A stretch of DNA of 64,000 bases from Kribbella sp. CA-293567 (GTDB lineage: Bacteria > Actinomycetota > Actinomycetes > Propionibacteriales > Kribbellaceae): the NCBI RefSeq assembly GCF_027627575.1, contig NZ_CP114065.1, forward strand, positions 4,836,001 to 4,900,000, written 5' to 3'. Made by a program: the position numbers and the translations under genes. Within the stretch, counting starts at the first letter, position 1, and the number at the start of each line of letters is the position of its first letter. Positions 1-10,048 of this stretch are shown piece after piece. The notes under the pieces are model-generated. The model searched no databases. It saw nothing but the letters and a program-made list of their open reading frames with translations, and was not told the origin of the DNA.

Positions 1-806
1 CCCCAGAGCAGACCGCCGGCGATGTACTGGTCGTGCTGCGGTGACGGCGGCCAGGCGCGGCCGAAGCTGGTGTACCAGTCCTCCGCGATCAGCCGGTTCG
101 CGGACATGATCGTGATCCCGAGGAACGCGTGGAAGGGCAGCGTCAGGAAGGTCAGGATCAGCCGGAACGGGTAGATCACCCGGCCGGGCACCGGGTCCAG
201 GCCGAGCAGCGGCCAGAAGAACAGCGCGCCGACCGCGATGAAGTGCACGTGCAGCAGGTCGTGGAGCACCGTCGAGCGCAGGGTCGCGTCGTACCAGCCG
301 CTGAAGTAGAGCGCCCACGGGCTCAGCACGAACAGGGTGAAGCCGATCATCGGGAAGCAGATCACCTTGGCGAAGCCGGAGTGCAGCACGGAGAGCAACC
401 AGCCGCGTGGCTTCCGTGGCAGCGTGCGCAGGGCGAGCGTCACCGGCGCGCCGAGCGCCATCGCCAGCGGCGTGAACATCGACAGGATCATGTGCTGGCC
501 CATGTGCACGCTCAGCAGCACGGTGTCGTAGGTGCCCAGCGCCGACTGGGTGGCGATCACGGCGCTGCCCAGGCCGAGGCCGACGAAGGCGAAGGTCCGG
601 CCGCGGGACCAGTCGTCGCCTCGCGCGCGCAGCCGGTGTACGCCGTACAGGTAGAGAGCGCCGACCACGACCAGCACCGTCAGCAGCACCGGTTCGAAGG
701 TCCAGGCGGTCAGCAGCCTGAGCGCGGTGAACGGCTCGATCTGGTCGCCGGGCTCGGCGTGGAGGGGAAGCACCTGTCCACAGTAAGAACATGTTGTCGC
801 CGACAT
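1..806 (-). CDS. CtaG-family cytochrome c oxidase assembly protein (3' end cut by window edge)
   Basis: Integral membrane protein of the caa3-type CtaG family, thought to help copper or subunit assembly of cytochrome c oxidase. The visible part starts [16 protein letters not shown] and then shows successive hydrophobic helices, with histidine-rich stretches typical of the family such as [18 protein letters not shown] and [19 protein letters not shown]. The ATG at 806 was chosen because upstream in-frame codons run into the divergent ctaE promoter gap of about 50 bp. The reading frame is still open at base 1, so the C-terminus lies outside the window. Its place head-to-head with ctaE-qcrCAB fits a respiratory assembly role. 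CtaG family identity is well supported; the start is less certain. Confidence 0.85.
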   Translation of the reverse strand, partial: MSATTCSYCGQVLPLHAEPGDQIEPFTALRLLTAWTFEPVLLTVLVVVGALYLYGVHRLRARGDDWSRGRTFAFVGLGLGSAVIATQSALGTYDTVLLSVHMGQHMILSMFTPLAMALGAPVTLALRTLPRKPRGWLLSVLHSGFAKVICFPMIGFTLFVLSPWALYFSGWYDATLRSTVLHDLLHVHFIAVGALFFWPLLGLDPVPGRVIYPFRLILTFLTLPFHAFLGITIMSANRLIAEDWYTSFGRAWPPSPQHDQYIAGGLLW

Positions 807-855
807 GCATGGGGGTGGGCGTGCCGCCGGATCCACGGACCGACATAATGACGCC

Positions 856-1518
856 GTGGCCACTGCAACCGCGCTCCCAGCGTCTCGTGAACACGGACAC
901 CACGACCGTCCCAGCATGGTCAGTGTCGGCACGATCGTCTGGCTCTCGAGCGAACTGATGTTCTTCGCCGCCCTGTTCGCGGCGTACTTCACCATCCGGT
1001 CGGTAACGACCGCTGCCGCGGGATCGGGGGTGGAGTCGCTCTGGGACGCGTCCACCGAGATGCTGAACATCCCGTTCGCGGCGATCAACACGACGATCCT
1101 GGTGCTGTCCTCGGTGACCTGTCAGCTGGGCGTGTTCGCCGCCGAGCACGGCAAGGCCGGCCGGACCGGCTCGGTCGCCAACATCCGCGCCTGGGGCATG
1201 CGTGAGTGGTTCATCCTCACCTACCTGATGGGCGCGGTCTTCATCGCCGGGCAGGTGACCGAGTACGCGACCCTGATCCACGAGGGGATGACGATCTCGT
1301 CGTCGGCGTACGGGTCGGTGTTCTACCTGACCACCGGGTTCCACGGTCTGCACGTGACCGGCGGCCTCATCGCTTTCGTGTTCGTCCTCGCCCGGACGTA
1401 CATGGCACGTAAGTTCACCCACGAACAGGCTGTCTCGGCGATCGTCGTGTCCTACTACTGGCACTTCGTCGATGTGGTCTGGATCGCCCTGTTCGCGACC
1501 ATCTACCTGCTCAAATGA
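856..1518 (+). CDS. ctaE: Cytochrome c oxidase subunit III
   Basis: Subunit III of the aa3-type terminal oxidase, a structural membrane subunit with no metal ligands. The 220-residue product has the usual helices, the conserved FHGLHVTGG segment and the C-terminal [11 protein letters not shown] motif. I start it at the GTG at 856 ([16 protein letters not shown]); an ATG at 805 is in frame but would overlap the divergent CtaG-type gene. The stop overlaps the ATG of qcrC (ATGA), so ctaE heads the ctaE-qcrC-qcrA-qcrB operon. Actinobacteria commonly co-transcribe these genes because the bc1 and aa3 complexes form one supercomplex. Confidence 0.95.
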   Translation: MATATALPASREHGHHDRPSMVSVGTIVWLSSELMFFAALFAAYFTIRSVTTAAAGSGVESLWDASTEMLNIPFAAINTTILVLSSVTCQLGVFAAEHGKAGRTGSVANIRAWGMREWFILTYLMGAVFIAGQVTEYATLIHEGMTISSSAYGSVFYLTTGFHGLHVTGGLIAFVFVLARTYMARKFTHEQAVSAIVVSYYWHFVDVVWIALFATIYLLK

Positions 1519-2381
1519 GTGAGAAGAGAATTTCCTTGTCACCGGCGCGCTTCCTCTCCGCGCGACGACGGCACCGGTCAGCCGGCCTCGTCGTGCTCTT
1601 GTTCGGCCTCCTGGCAGTGGGCTCCGTGTACGCCGCGTTCGCCCCTGACACCGCGGTGGCCGACAACTCGGCCCAGTCCCAGCAGATCGAAGAGGGCAAG
1701 AAGCTCTTCGCGGTCGGCTGTGCGAGCTGTCACGGTCTGAACGCCGAAGGCGGTGGCAACGGCGAGGGCAAACTGGCCGGCCCGTCGCTGATCGGCGTCG
1801 GCGCGGCCGCGGTCGACTTCCAGGTCGGCACCGGCCGGATGCCGGCCATGCAGCCGGGTGCGCAGATCCCGCGCAAGACCCCGACCTACACCCCGGCCGA
1901 GATCGAGGCGCTGGCGGCGTACGTCGCCTCCCTCGCCCCCGGCCCGGCGGTTCCGGCCGAGGACTCGTACGACATCAGCAAGGTCACCGACGAGCAGGTC
2001 ACCCGCGGTGGCGAGCTGTTCCGGACCAACTGCACGGCGTGCCACAACTTCGCCGGCAAGGGTGGCGCGCTGCCGAACGGCCGCTACGCCCCGTCGCTGA
2101 TGAACGTCGACCCCAAGCACATCTACGAGGCCATGCTCACCGGCCCGCAGCAGATGCCGGTCTTCTCCGACCAGGTCCTGCAGCCGGACGACAAGCGTGA
2201 CGTGATCGCGTACCTGCACGCGCTGCAGGAGCAGAAGGACCCGGGTGGCTTCGGTCTCGGCCGCCTCGGCCCGGTCTCCGAGGGTCTGTGGGGCTGGCTG
2301 GTCGGTATCGGCCTGCTCGTCGGTATGTCGGTCTGGATCGGCGCCAAGGGTGTCAAGGCCAAGGGAGCGCAGGCGAAGTGA
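1515..2381 (+). CDS. qcrC: Dihaem cytochrome c subunit of the bc1 complex
   Basis: Membrane-anchored dihaem cytochrome c that passes electrons from the Rieske protein to the CuA centre of the oxidase, replacing a soluble cytochrome c in actinobacteria. The 288-residue protein has an N-terminal membrane anchor (about 23-42), a first haem site CASCH (Cys69, Cys72, His73), a second CTACH (Cys173, Cys176, His177), and a C-terminal helix (about 258-278). Its ATG overlaps the ctaE stop and its stop overlaps the GTG of qcrA, indicating translational coupling. Confidence 0.95.
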   Translation: MSEKRISLSPARFLSARRRHRSAGLVVLLFGLLAVGSVYAAFAPDTAVADNSAQSQQIEEGKKLFAVGCASCHGLNAEGGGNGEGKLAGPSLIGVGAAAVDFQVGTGRMPAMQPGAQIPRKTPTYTPAEIEALAAYVASLAPGPAVPAEDSYDISKVTDEQVTRGGELFRTNCTACHNFAGKGGALPNGRYAPSLMNVDPKHIYEAMLTGPQQMPVFSDQVLQPDDKRDVIAYLHALQEQKDPGGFGLGRLGPVSEGLWGWLVGIGLLVGMSVWIGAKGVKAKGAQAK

Positions 2382-3436
2382 GTGACGAGAAGCCGAACCT
2401 GCCCGCGGTTCCCGCGGAACAGGGTCACGACAACCAGGTAGTGCTGGCAGAGCCGATCCCGGACCCCGGGATCGAGCCGCACGAACTGCGCATCACCGAC
2501 ATCGACCCGAAGGCCGCTGACCGGGTCGAGCGCCAGGTCGCGACCATGTTCGGCCTGGCCGGCCTGCTCGCGCTGGGTTCGTGCGTCGCCTACTTCGCGA
2601 TCCCGCGCGACGCGATCCTCGAGTTCGGGCCGCTGAGCGGCAACGCGAACAACCTCGCCATCGGCGTCTGCCTCGGCCTCGGGCTGTTCCTGATCGGCGC
2701 CGGCGCGATCCAGTGGGCCAAGAAGCTGATGGTCGACACCGAGGTCGCCGAGGAGCGCCACGAGGCGCACTCCTCGCCGCAGCAGAAGTCCGAGATCATG
2801 GAGGCCTTCCAGCAGGGCGCCGAGGAGTCGGGCTTCGGCCGTCGCAAGCTGATCCGCCGCTCGCTGATCGGCGCGATGGCGCTGCTCGGCCTGCCGGCCA
2901 TCGTCCTGCTGCGCGACCTGGGCCCGCTGCCCGGCCGCAAGCTCTACGACACCATCTGGGCCAAGGGCATCCGGGTCGTGAACGACGTCACGCTTCGCCC
3001 GATCAAGCCCTCCGACCTGGTCGTCGGCCAGCTGGTCAACGCCGCTCCGGCGAACCTGCAGCCGATCCAGGAGGAGAGCCCGGTCGAGTACCAGAACGCC
3101 AAGGCCAAGGCCGCCGTGATCGTCGTCCGGATCGCTCCGAACGAGATCCGGACGCCGGCCGGGCGGGAGAACTGGGGCATCGACGGCATCCTGTGCTACT
3201 CCAAGATCTGCACCCACGTGGGCTGCCCGATCTCCCTGTACGAGCAGACCACGCACCACGTGCTCTGCCCGTGCCACCAGTCGACGTTCGACCTGGCCGA
3301 CGGTGCCAAGGTGATCTTCGGCCCCGCGGCCCGTCCGCTGCCCCAGCTACCATTGGCTGTGGATGCAGAGGGCTACCTTGTCGCGCAGAGCGGCTTCACC
3401 GAGCCGGTCGGCCCGAGCTTCTGGGAACGAGGGTGA
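2378..3436 (+). CDS. qcrA: Rieske iron-sulfur subunit of the bc1 complex
   Basis: Rieske [2Fe-2S] protein accepting electrons from menaquinol. It is 352 residues from the GTG at 2378, which overlaps the qcrC stop. Hydrophobic segments at about 52-68, 88-112 and 160-180 give the three-helix N-terminus typical of actinobacterial QcrA. The cluster motifs are CTHVGC (from Cys278) and CPCH (Cys297-His300). A longer in-frame start exists inside qcrC but is unnecessary. The stop overlaps the GTG of qcrB. Confidence 0.95.
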   Translation: MSDEKPNLPAVPAEQGHDNQVVLAEPIPDPGIEPHELRITDIDPKAADRVERQVATMFGLAGLLALGSCVAYFAIPRDAILEFGPLSGNANNLAIGVCLGLGLFLIGAGAIQWAKKLMVDTEVAEERHEAHSSPQQKSEIMEAFQQGAEESGFGRRKLIRRSLIGAMALLGLPAIVLLRDLGPLPGRKLYDTIWAKGIRVVNDVTLRPIKPSDLVVGQLVNAAPANLQPIQEESPVEYQNAKAKAAVIVVRIAPNEIRTPAGRENWGIDGILCYSKICTHVGCPISLYEQTTHHVLCPCHQSTFDLADGAKVIFGPAARPLPQLPLAVDAEGYLVAQSGFTEPVGPSFWERG

Positions 3437-5115
3437 CAACCGTGTCCGACAAAGACTTTCCACCGCCGGTCAAGTGGGCCGACGACCGCCTCGGCATCGG
3501 GAAGATCGGCAAGAAGAACCTACGCAAGGTCTTCCCCGACCACTGGTCCTTCATGCTCGGCGAGATCGCGCTCTACAGCTTCATCATCCTGCTGCTGACC
3601 GGTGTCTTCCTGACCCTGTGGTTCCGGCCGTCGATGGCCGAGGTCGAGTACCAGGGTTCCTACAGCCTGCTCAAGGGCCTGCACATGTCGGAGGCCTACG
3701 CCTCCACGCTGGACATCTCGTTCGACGTCCGCGGCGGTCTGCTGATGCGGCAGATCCACCACTGGGCGGCGGTGCTGTTCGTCGCCTCGATGATGGTCCA
3801 CCTGCTCCGCATCTTCTTCACCGGCGCGTTCCGCAAGCCGCGTGAGCTGAACTGGCTGATCGGCTTCGGGATGCTGTTCCTCGGCATCATCGAGGGCTTC
3901 ATCGGCTACGGCCTGCCGGACGACCTGCTGTCCGGTACCGGTCTGCGGATCACCCAGGGCATGATCCAGGCGTCGCCGGTGGTCGGCACGTACATGTCGT
4001 TCTTCATCTTCGGCGGCGAGTTCCCCGGCGACGACTTCGTCTCCCGGTTCTTCACCGTGCACGTGCTGCTGATCCCGGGGCTGATCCTGGCCCTGGTCAC
4101 GGCGCACCTGTTCCTGGTCGTCTACCACAAGCACACGCAGTACCCGGGTCCCGGCCGGACCGAGAAGAACGTCGTCGGCTACCCGCTGATGCCGGTCTAC
4201 ATGGCCAAGGCCGGTGGCTTCTTCTTCGTCGTCTTCGGCATCACCGCCCTGATGGGCGCGCTGCTGCAGATCAACCCGGTGTGGCTGTACGGCCCGTACA
4301 ACCCGGCCGAGGTGACCGCAGGCTCCCAGCCCGACTGGTACATGGGCTGGCTGGAGGGCTCCGTGCGCCTGATGCCGGGATTCGAGTCGGAGTTCTGGGG
4401 CGTCACGCTCAGCTGGAACCTGCTGATACCCGCGCTGATCATCCCGCCGGCGTTCGTCACCCTGGTCGCCCTGTATCCGTTCATCGAGAGCTGGATCACC
4501 GGCGACAAGCGCGAACACCACCTGCTGGACCGGCCGCGCAACGTGCCGACCCGGACCGGGATCGGCGCCGCGTTCATCACCTTCTACGGCCTGCTGTGGA
4601 TCGGTGGTGGAAACGACCTGATCGCCATCCACTTCGGCCTCTCGCTGAACAGCGTGACCTGGTTCCTGCGGTTCGCGGTCTTCCTCGGCCCGATCTTCGC
4701 GTTCTGGGTCACCCGGCGGATCGCTATCTCGCTGCAGCGCGCGGACAACGACCGCCTGCTGCACGGCCTGGAGTCCGGCATCATCGTCCGGACGCCGGAG
4801 GGCGAGTACTACGAGAAGCACACCCCGATCTCGAAGTACGAGGCCTACGAGCTGACCGCTCGCGACCGGACCCTGCCGCTGGAGATCGGCCCGGAGACGG
4901 ACGACAACGGCGTACGGGCTCCCAAGCGGGCGCTGCGGAAGCTGCGGGCCAAGCTGTCGGAGTTCTACTTCGCCGACGCGGTCCAGAAGCCGACGGCGGC
5001 CGAGATCGCCGAGGCCCACGCGCACGGTCACCACGACGAGCACGAGCCCATCGAAGGCGTGACCGGCACGGTCGAGCTCGACGAGGGCACCTCACGCGAG
5101 GCAACCCGGCACTGA
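3433..5115 (+). CDS. qcrB: Cytochrome b subunit of the bc1 complex
   Basis: Membrane cytochrome b that carries the two b haems and the quinol-oxidising site. The protein is 560 residues from the GTG at 3433 (VTTVSDKDFPPPVKW). It shows the haem-binding histidine region QIHHWAAVLFVASMMVHLLR, the second helix pair around VTAHLFLVVYHKH, and the PDWYMGWLEG segment near the quinol site. The hydrophilic C-terminal extension, with a His-rich HAHGHHDEHEP stretch, is usual in actinobacteria. It is the last gene of the operon and is followed by a strong terminator hairpin. Confidence 0.95.
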   Translation: MTTVSDKDFPPPVKWADDRLGIGKIGKKNLRKVFPDHWSFMLGEIALYSFIILLLTGVFLTLWFRPSMAEVEYQGSYSLLKGLHMSEAYASTLDISFDVRGGLLMRQIHHWAAVLFVASMMVHLLRIFFTGAFRKPRELNWLIGFGMLFLGIIEGFIGYGLPDDLLSGTGLRITQGMIQASPVVGTYMSFFIFGGEFPGDDFVSRFFTVHVLLIPGLILALVTAHLFLVVYHKHTQYPGPGRTEKNVVGYPLMPVYMAKAGGFFFVVFGITALMGALLQINPVWLYGPYNPAEVTAGSQPDWYMGWLEGSVRLMPGFESEFWGVTLSWNLLIPALIIPPAFVTLVALYPFIESWITGDKREHHLLDRPRNVPTRTGIGAAFITFYGLLWIGGGNDLIAIHFGLSLNSVTWFLRFAVFLGPIFAFWVTRRIAISLQRADNDRLLHGLESGIIVRTPEGEYYEKHTPISKYEAYELTARDRTLPLEIGPETDDNGVRAPKRALRKLRAKLSEFYFADAVQKPTAAEIAEAHAHGHHDEHEPIEGVTGTVELDEGTSREATRH

Positions 5116-5128
5116 TCGACAGCACTGA

Positions 5129-5163
5129 AACGAAGGCCCCGGCTTGTTGCCGGGGCCTTCGTT
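5129..5163 (+). terminator. Terminator after ctaE-qcrCAB
   Basis: A perfect 14-bp inverted repeat (5129-5142 and 5150-5163; arm AACGAAGGCCCCGG) with a 7-base loop starts 14 bases after the qcrB stop. The distal arm ends in GTT followed by CGTTTGG, so the U-tract is weak, as is usual in high-GC actinobacteria. Confidence 0.85.
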
Positions 5164-5174
5164 CGTTTGGAGGC

Positions 5175-5218
5175 TGTTGGACCAGGAGGCGGTGGTTGTT
5201 GGACCGGGAAGCGGCGGT
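5175..5218. repeat. Two tandem 22-bp repeats
   Basis: Two adjacent 22-base units (5175-5196 and 5197-5218) begin TGTTGGACC and differ at three positions (19 of 22 identical). They lie in the 361-base gap between the convergent qcrB and L,D-transpeptidase genes. The rest of that gap holds the two flanking terminators and no convincing gene. Confidence 0.6.
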
Positions 5219-5316
5219 GGGGCGTCTGAGGGGCGTTTCTGGGCTGCTGAGGCGGTGTGAGGTGCTGGGCGTGGAGTGACGCACCCCGTCGCTGAGAGGG
5301 TCGGAAGACTCACGCA

Positions 5317-5349
5317 GAAGGCCCTCCCGCCGGACGCGGGAGGGCCTTC
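5317..5349 (-). terminator. Terminator after L,D-transpeptidase gene
   Basis: A perfect 14-bp inverted repeat (5317-5330 and 5336-5349; arm GAAGGCCCTCCCGC) with a 5-base loop lies about 130 bases beyond the stop of the minus-strand L,D-transpeptidase. With the hairpin at 5129-5163 it insulates the two convergent units. Confidence 0.75.
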
Positions 5350-5476
5350 GCAAGACGCGGGACTGCTGTACACCTGATTGGCTTGACGAGCCGACTCGCC
5401 GTTGCGTCAGGCGAACGCAGAAGCCCGCAGCGCACAGCGCCACGCAGGAGCGATCCAGGGGCAGGCGCGGGAGGGA

Positions 5477-6733
5477 CTAGGCGAGCGCCGAGCCGGCCTT
5501 GTACTTCGCCCAGGTGTCGTTCCAGTCGGTCCAGCCGTTGCCGGGCTCCATGCCGCGGGTGGTGCCGGTGACGACGACGGGGTCTCCGCGCAGGGTCTGG
5601 GAGAAGTACCACTGGCCGTCCTTGAGGGACATGCCGATGCAGCCGTGGCTGACGTTGTCGCGGCCCTGGGCGCCGCCTGACCACGGGGCACCGTGGATGA
5701 ACTCGCCGGAGCTGGTGACCCGCTGGGCCCACTTCACGTCGTGGATGTCGTAGTACTCCGGATCGCCGGGCTTGATACCGACGGTCCGGGCGTCCATCCG
5801 CTTGGTGGGGTACTTCTCCATGATGACCTTGGTGCCACTGCGGGTGGTGAAGCCGGTCTTGCCCGCGGTGATCGGCATCGTCCGGGCGAGCTTCCCGTTG
5901 ATCACGACCGTCATCGTGTGCTTCTTGACGTCGATCTTGGTGATCACCGACTTGCCGATGCTGAAGTCGATCTTGCGGCTGGCGGCGCCCCAGATGTTGC
6001 CGCCGGCGTTGACGCCCTGGGTGGCGATGTCGACCGAGACCTTGACGCCGGCCGGCCAGTACGTCTTCGGGCGGTAGTTGACCTGCTTGCTGTTCAGCCA
6101 GTGCCAGCTGCCCTCGACCGGGACCGAGGAGGTCACGGTGAGGCGCCTCTCGACCGCGGCCCGGTCCTTGACCGGCTTGTTCCAGAAGATCTGGATCGGC
6201 ATCGCGACGCCGACGGTCTCGCCGTTCAGCGGGGCGACCGACGCCTTCAGGTTCCCGGCCGCCGCGAGCGTCCTGAAGTTCGAGTTGATCGGGACGCTGT
6301 TGCCGTCGCTGCCCTTCGCCGTACCGGTCAGCGTGTACTTCGCTCCGGGCTTCAGCTCGGGGTCAGAGGTCCAGACCGACTTGTCGTCGTTGAGCTTGCC
6401 GTCGACCTTGCCGCCGGTGGAGTCCTTCAGCGTCACGTCGGACAGTTCGCCACCGGGGCTGGTCACGGTGACCGGCTTGTCCGGTCGGACCGCGGCCGCG
6501 CCCTTGGCCGGGACGATCTGCACGTTCGCCGCGGCCGGGTCGCCGGACGGCGTCGAACTGGGGCTCGGCGTTTCGGAGGAGCCCGGGGTACTGGGGCTGG
6601 TGGCGCCCGGCGAGTTGCCGGTGGACGGAGCCGGATCGGCCGCCTTCGTGTCGCTGCAGGCGGTGCCGACCAGCAGCATCGCGCAGATCCCCGCCACGGC
6701 AAGACCGTGCTTCCGGACCGTACTACTCAACAC
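5477..6733 (-). CDS. Lipoprotein L,D-transpeptidase with Ig-like domains
   Basis: Peptidoglycan cross-linking enzyme that makes 3-3 bonds between stem peptides, acting outside the membrane. The 418-residue protein has a lipoprotein signal peptide ending LLVGTAC (lipid Cys26), a Ser/Pro/Thr-rich linker, two Ig-like modules (about 70-160 and 165-270) as in mycobacterial Ldt proteins, and a C-terminal YkuD domain. The catalytic motif SHGCIGMS holds His363 and Cys365, with the upstream FIHGAPW histidine. The GTG at 6733 has a GGGGAG ribosome site five bases upstream. It sits alone between the two respiratory blocks and has its own terminator. Confidence 0.93.
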   Translation of the reverse strand: MLSSTVRKHGLAVAGICAMLLVGTACSDTKAADPAPSTGNSPGATSPSTPGSSETPSPSSTPSGDPAAANVQIVPAKGAAAVRPDKPVTVTSPGGELSDVTLKDSTGGKVDGKLNDDKSVWTSDPELKPGAKYTLTGTAKGSDGNSVPINSNFRTLAAAGNLKASVAPLNGETVGVAMPIQIFWNKPVKDRAAVERRLTVTSSVPVEGSWHWLNSKQVNYRPKTYWPAGVKVSVDIATQGVNAGGNIWGAASRKIDFSIGKSVITKIDVKKHTMTVVINGKLARTMPITAGKTGFTTRSGTKVIMEKYPTKRMDARTVGIKPGDPEYYDIHDVKWAQRVTSSGEFIHGAPWSGGAQGRDNVSHGCIGMSLKDGQWYFSQTLRGDPVVVTGTTRGMEPGNGWTDWNDTWAKYKAGSALA

Positions 6734-6887
6734 TCGTGCTCCCCAGGTGTAACGATCAGCAACCGCGCAAGCCTAGCTCGCGGGTTGGTCATACCCACGC
6801 ACTGAGTTCGTCACCAGTACGGCGGACCACCACGGCCCGCTGTACTGATGACGTCCGGAGAGCCGGAAAAGTTGGCCCAGCGGGTGT

Positions 6888-7283
6888 TCAGTGAGCGTGA
6901 TCACCACGGTAGTACTCGAACACCCAGCCACTCAGCGTGATGATCCCGATCGCGGAGCCGGCGATGAACAGCCACCAGCCGAAGACCAGTCCGAGCACGA
7001 TCACCGACAGCGTCAGCGCGCACCACAGCGGCCACCACGAGTACGGCGGGAAGAACCCCAGCTCACCGGCGCCCTCGGCGATCTCGGCTTCCTTGCGGTC
7101 CTCCGGCCGGGCGTCCATCTTGCGGCCGGTGATGGCCAGGTAGTAGGCCACCAGCAGCGACAGGAAGAACGTCATCACCAGTGCGGTGGTGCCGGTGGGG
7201 TCCTCGGACATGATCCAGTAGATCGGCGTCACGATCAGGACGAACACCGTCAGGACGCCGAAGACCCAGGCCTCCGCCTTCAT
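6888..7283 (-). CDS. ctaF: Cytochrome c oxidase subunit IV (actinobacterial type)
   Basis: Small membrane subunit of the aa3 oxidase found in actinobacteria. The 131-residue protein has about four hydrophobic helices, including [19 protein letters not shown] at the N-terminus, and the family signature [11 protein letters not shown] before the third. Its ATG overlaps the ctaD stop by 4 bp, so it is the last gene of ctaC-ctaD-ctaF. Confidence 0.93.
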   Translation of the reverse strand: MKAEAWVFGVLTVFVLIVTPIYWIMSEDPTGTTALVMTFFLSLLVAYYLAITGRKMDARPEDRKEAEIAEGAGELGFFPPYSWWPLWCALTLSVIVLGLVFGWWLFIAGSAIGIITLSGWVFEYYRGDHAH

Positions 7284-9058
7284 GCCTTACCCTCTCCGTC
7301 CGCGCCGTTGCCGGCCGCGATGTTGCGTTCCAGGTTCTCGACCCGGCCCTGGTCCTCACCGGCGTCCAGCAGGTTGTCCCGGCCGGCTCCGCTGTCCGGG
7401 TACTCCGCCAGCGCGATCTCCGGGTGGTGCAGGTCGAACGCGGGGCTCTCCGACCGGATCCGCGGCAGCTTGACGAAGTTGTGCCGAGGCGGCGGGGAAC
7501 TGGTCGCCCACTCCAGCGAGCGGCCCCAGCCCCACGGGTCGTCGACGCCGACGAGCGGCGCCTTCCGCGACTTGTAGACGTTGTAGAAGAACGGCAGCAT
7601 CGACAGGCCGAGCACGAAGGCGCCGACGCTGGAGACCTCGTTCAGCGTGGTGAAGCCCTCGTTCGCCCCGTACGACGCGTAGCGGCGCGGCATGCCCTCG
7701 ACGCCCAGCCAGTGCTGCACCAGGAACGTGGTGTGGAAGCCGACGAACAGCAGCCAGAAGTGCAGCTTGCCGAGCTTCTCGTCGAGCATCCGGCCGGTCA
7801 TCTTCGGCCACCAGAAGTAGAAGCCCGCGAACATCGCGAACACCACCGTGCCGAACACCACGTAGTGGAAGTGCGCCACCACGAAGTACGAGTCGGACAG
7901 CTGGTAGTCCAGCGCCGGCGACGCCAGGATGACGCCGGTCAGGCCGCCGAACAGGAAGGTGGTGAGGAAGCCGACCGACCACAGCATCGGGGTGTCGAAC
8001 GAGACCGATCCGCCCCACATGGTGCCGATCCAGTTGAAGAACTTCACCCCGGTCGGGACCGCGATCAGGAACGTCATGAAGGAGAAGAACGGCAGGTTCA
8101 CCGCGCCGGTGACGAACATGTGGTGTGCCCACACCGCCACCGAGAGGACCGCGATCCACAGCGTCGCGCCGACCAGGCCGATGTAGCCGAAGACCGGCTT
8201 GCGGCTGAAGACCGGCAGGATCTCGGTGATGATGCCGAAGAACGGCAGCGCGATGATGTAGACCTCGGGGTGCCCGAAGAACCAGAACAGGTGCTGCCAC
8301 AGCAGTGGGCCGCCGTTGGCGGCGTCGAAGACGTGTGCCCCGAGGGCGCGATCCGCCTCCAGCATCAGCAGCGCGCCGGCCAGGATCGGGAACGCGATCA
8401 GCACCAGGATCGAGGTGACCAGGATGTTCCAGGTGAAGATCGGCATCCGGAACATCGTCATGCCGGGCGCGCGCATGGTGATGATCGTGGTGACGAAGTT
8501 GACCGCGCCGAGGATGGTACCGAGACCGGCCATCCACAGGCCCATGATCCACAGGTCGCCACCGACGCCCGGCGAACGGACCTCGTTCGACAGCGGCGCG
8601 TAGGCGAACCAGCCGAAGTCGGCCGCCCCACCGGGGGTGAAGAAGCCGGAGACCGTGATCAGTCCACCGAACAGGAACAGCCAGAAGCTGAACATGTTGA
8701 GCCGCGGGAACGCGACGTCGGGGGCGCCGATCTGGACCGGCATGATCACGTTCGCGAAGCCGACGAACAGCGGCGTCGCGAACAGCAGCAGCATGATCGT
8801 GCCGTGCATCGTGAAGAGCTGGTTGTAGACCTCTTCGTTCACGATCTGCAGGCCCGGCTTGGCCAGCTCGGCGCGGATCAGCAGCGCCATCACGCCGCCG
8901 ATCAGGAAGAACGCGAACGAGGTGATCAGGTACAGGTGGCCGATCAGCTTGTGGTCGGTGGTGGTGAGCCACTTGACCGCGAGCTGGCCCTTGCTACGCC
9001 GCCTGGGCAGCGCGGTCGAGGCACCGATGGCGCCCGTGCGCTCGGCGAAGTCGGTCAC
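7280..9058 (-). CDS. ctaD: Cytochrome c oxidase subunit I
   Basis: Catalytic subunit of the aa3 oxidase, binding haem a, haem a3 and CuB and pumping protons. The 592-residue protein has twelve predicted helices and the expected ligand motifs: [13 protein letters not shown] (haem a), [10 protein letters not shown] (CuB His and the cross-linked Tyr), WAHHMFVTG (two CuB His) and [11 protein letters not shown] (haem histidines). The hydrophilic C-terminal tail of about 80 residues is usual in actinobacteria. It overlaps ctaC upstream and ctaF downstream by 4 bp each. Confidence 0.97.
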   Translation of the reverse strand: MTDFAERTGAIGASTALPRRRSKGQLAVKWLTTTDHKLIGHLYLITSFAFFLIGGVMALLIRAELAKPGLQIVNEEVYNQLFTMHGTIMLLLFATPLFVGFANVIMPVQIGAPDVAFPRLNMFSFWLFLFGGLITVSGFFTPGGAADFGWFAYAPLSNEVRSPGVGGDLWIMGLWMAGLGTILGAVNFVTTIITMRAPGMTMFRMPIFTWNILVTSILVLIAFPILAGALLMLEADRALGAHVFDAANGGPLLWQHLFWFFGHPEVYIIALPFFGIITEILPVFSRKPVFGYIGLVGATLWIAVLSVAVWAHHMFVTGAVNLPFFSFMTFLIAVPTGVKFFNWIGTMWGGSVSFDTPMLWSVGFLTTFLFGGLTGVILASPALDYQLSDSYFVVAHFHYVVFGTVVFAMFAGFYFWWPKMTGRMLDEKLGKLHFWLLFVGFHTTFLVQHWLGVEGMPRRYASYGANEGFTTLNEVSSVGAFVLGLSMLPFFYNVYKSRKAPLVGVDDPWGWGRSLEWATSSPPPRHNFVKLPRIRSESPAFDLHHPEIALAEYPDSGAGRDNLLDAGEDQGRVENLERNIAAGNGADGEGKA

Positions 9059-9954
9059 TTCTCGCCCTCCTGCTCACCCTGGCCGGAAATGGTGGTCGAG
9101 TCCTCGCCACCGGTCGCGGCGCCGGTCTGGCCCTTGGCGGCCAGCTCCCGCAGGTGTGCCTGGTACTCGTCGGCGGTGACCACCTTGACGGTGAAGACCA
9201 TCCGGCTGTGGTAGAGACCGCACAGCTCCGCGCACTTGCCCGCGAAGGTGCCGGTCTTGGTCGGGGTCAGCTCGAGCTTGTTGGTCCGGCCCGGGATCAC
9301 GTCGAGCTTGAAGTAGAAGGCCGGCACCCAGAAGGAGTGGATGACGTCCGGCGAGGTCAGGTCGAACTGCACCGACTCGTTCACCGGCAACCACAGCACC
9401 GCGGGCTTGTCCAGCGTTCCGGTCTCCCAGACGCCTTCGTTGCCGTCGACGGTCTCCTTGTAGTTGAAGGTCCACTGCCACTGCTGGCCGACCACGTTGA
9501 TCGTGTGCGCCGGGTTGTCCGACATCGCGGTGATCTTGTTGCCGTTCTCCACGGTGTAGAAGAACAGCACGCCGATGACCGCGAACGGCGCGAGGGTGTA
9601 GAGGACCTCGAGCGGCAGGTTGTAGCGGGTCTGCCGGGGGGCGTCCTCGTTGCGCCGGCGGAACCGGACCGAGGCGTACAGGATCAGGCCCCAGGTGAGG
9701 ACACCGATCACCAGCGCGGCGATCCAGGCGCCGATCCAGAGGCTTCTGACTGCCTCGGTCCGGTCGGATGCGCCCTCGGGCAGACCGAGTCGTTTCCACT
9801 GCTCGGTGGTTTCCGACGAGCAGGCGGTCAGCACCAGGGTGCCTACCGCTACTGACGTCGCCACCAGCAGGCGTCGCTTCGCCGGACGTACCGCGGCGCG
9901 GGCCCTCTTCAGACCTGCTGCGCGCACCACTCCGGGCGTGCCGTTCGAACCCAC
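9055..9954 (-). CDS. ctaC: Cytochrome c oxidase subunit II
   Basis: CuA-bearing subunit that takes electrons from the cytochrome c domain of QcrC. It is 299 residues from the GTG at 9954, which follows a GGGAAGGG ribosome site. The precursor ends its signal at VLTAC, a lipoprotein box, followed by two membrane helices and a cupredoxin domain. The CuA motif is [12 protein letters not shown]. An upstream in-frame start at 10197 would overlap the divergent desulfurase gene and is rejected. Confidence 0.94.
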   Translation of the reverse strand: MGSNGTPGVVRAAGLKRARAAVRPAKRRLLVATSVAVGTLVLTACSSETTEQWKRLGLPEGASDRTEAVRSLWIGAWIAALVIGVLTWGLILYASVRFRRRNEDAPRQTRYNLPLEVLYTLAPFAVIGVLFFYTVENGNKITAMSDNPAHTINVVGQQWQWTFNYKETVDGNEGVWETGTLDKPAVLWLPVNESVQFDLTSPDVIHSFWVPAFYFKLDVIPGRTNKLELTPTKTGTFAGKCAELCGLYHSRMVFTVKVVTADEYQAHLRELAAKGQTGAATGGEDSTTISGQGEQEGEK

Positions 9955-10048
9955 GGGGCGCCTTTCCCTTCCCAGGTGAGACTGACGACAGAACCCTACT
10001 GGACACCTCTTACAGTTCTGCGCATAGGTAGGGCTTAGCGTTTCCGTT

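Noticed and set aside
3520-5043. Long minus-strand open frame opposite qcrB (also similar frames at 7424-9214, 12701-16156 and 47281-49593)
   Set aside because: They mirror strong genes on the other strand, have Arg/Val/Asp-heavy compositions typical of high-GC antisense frames, and show no domain or ribosome site.
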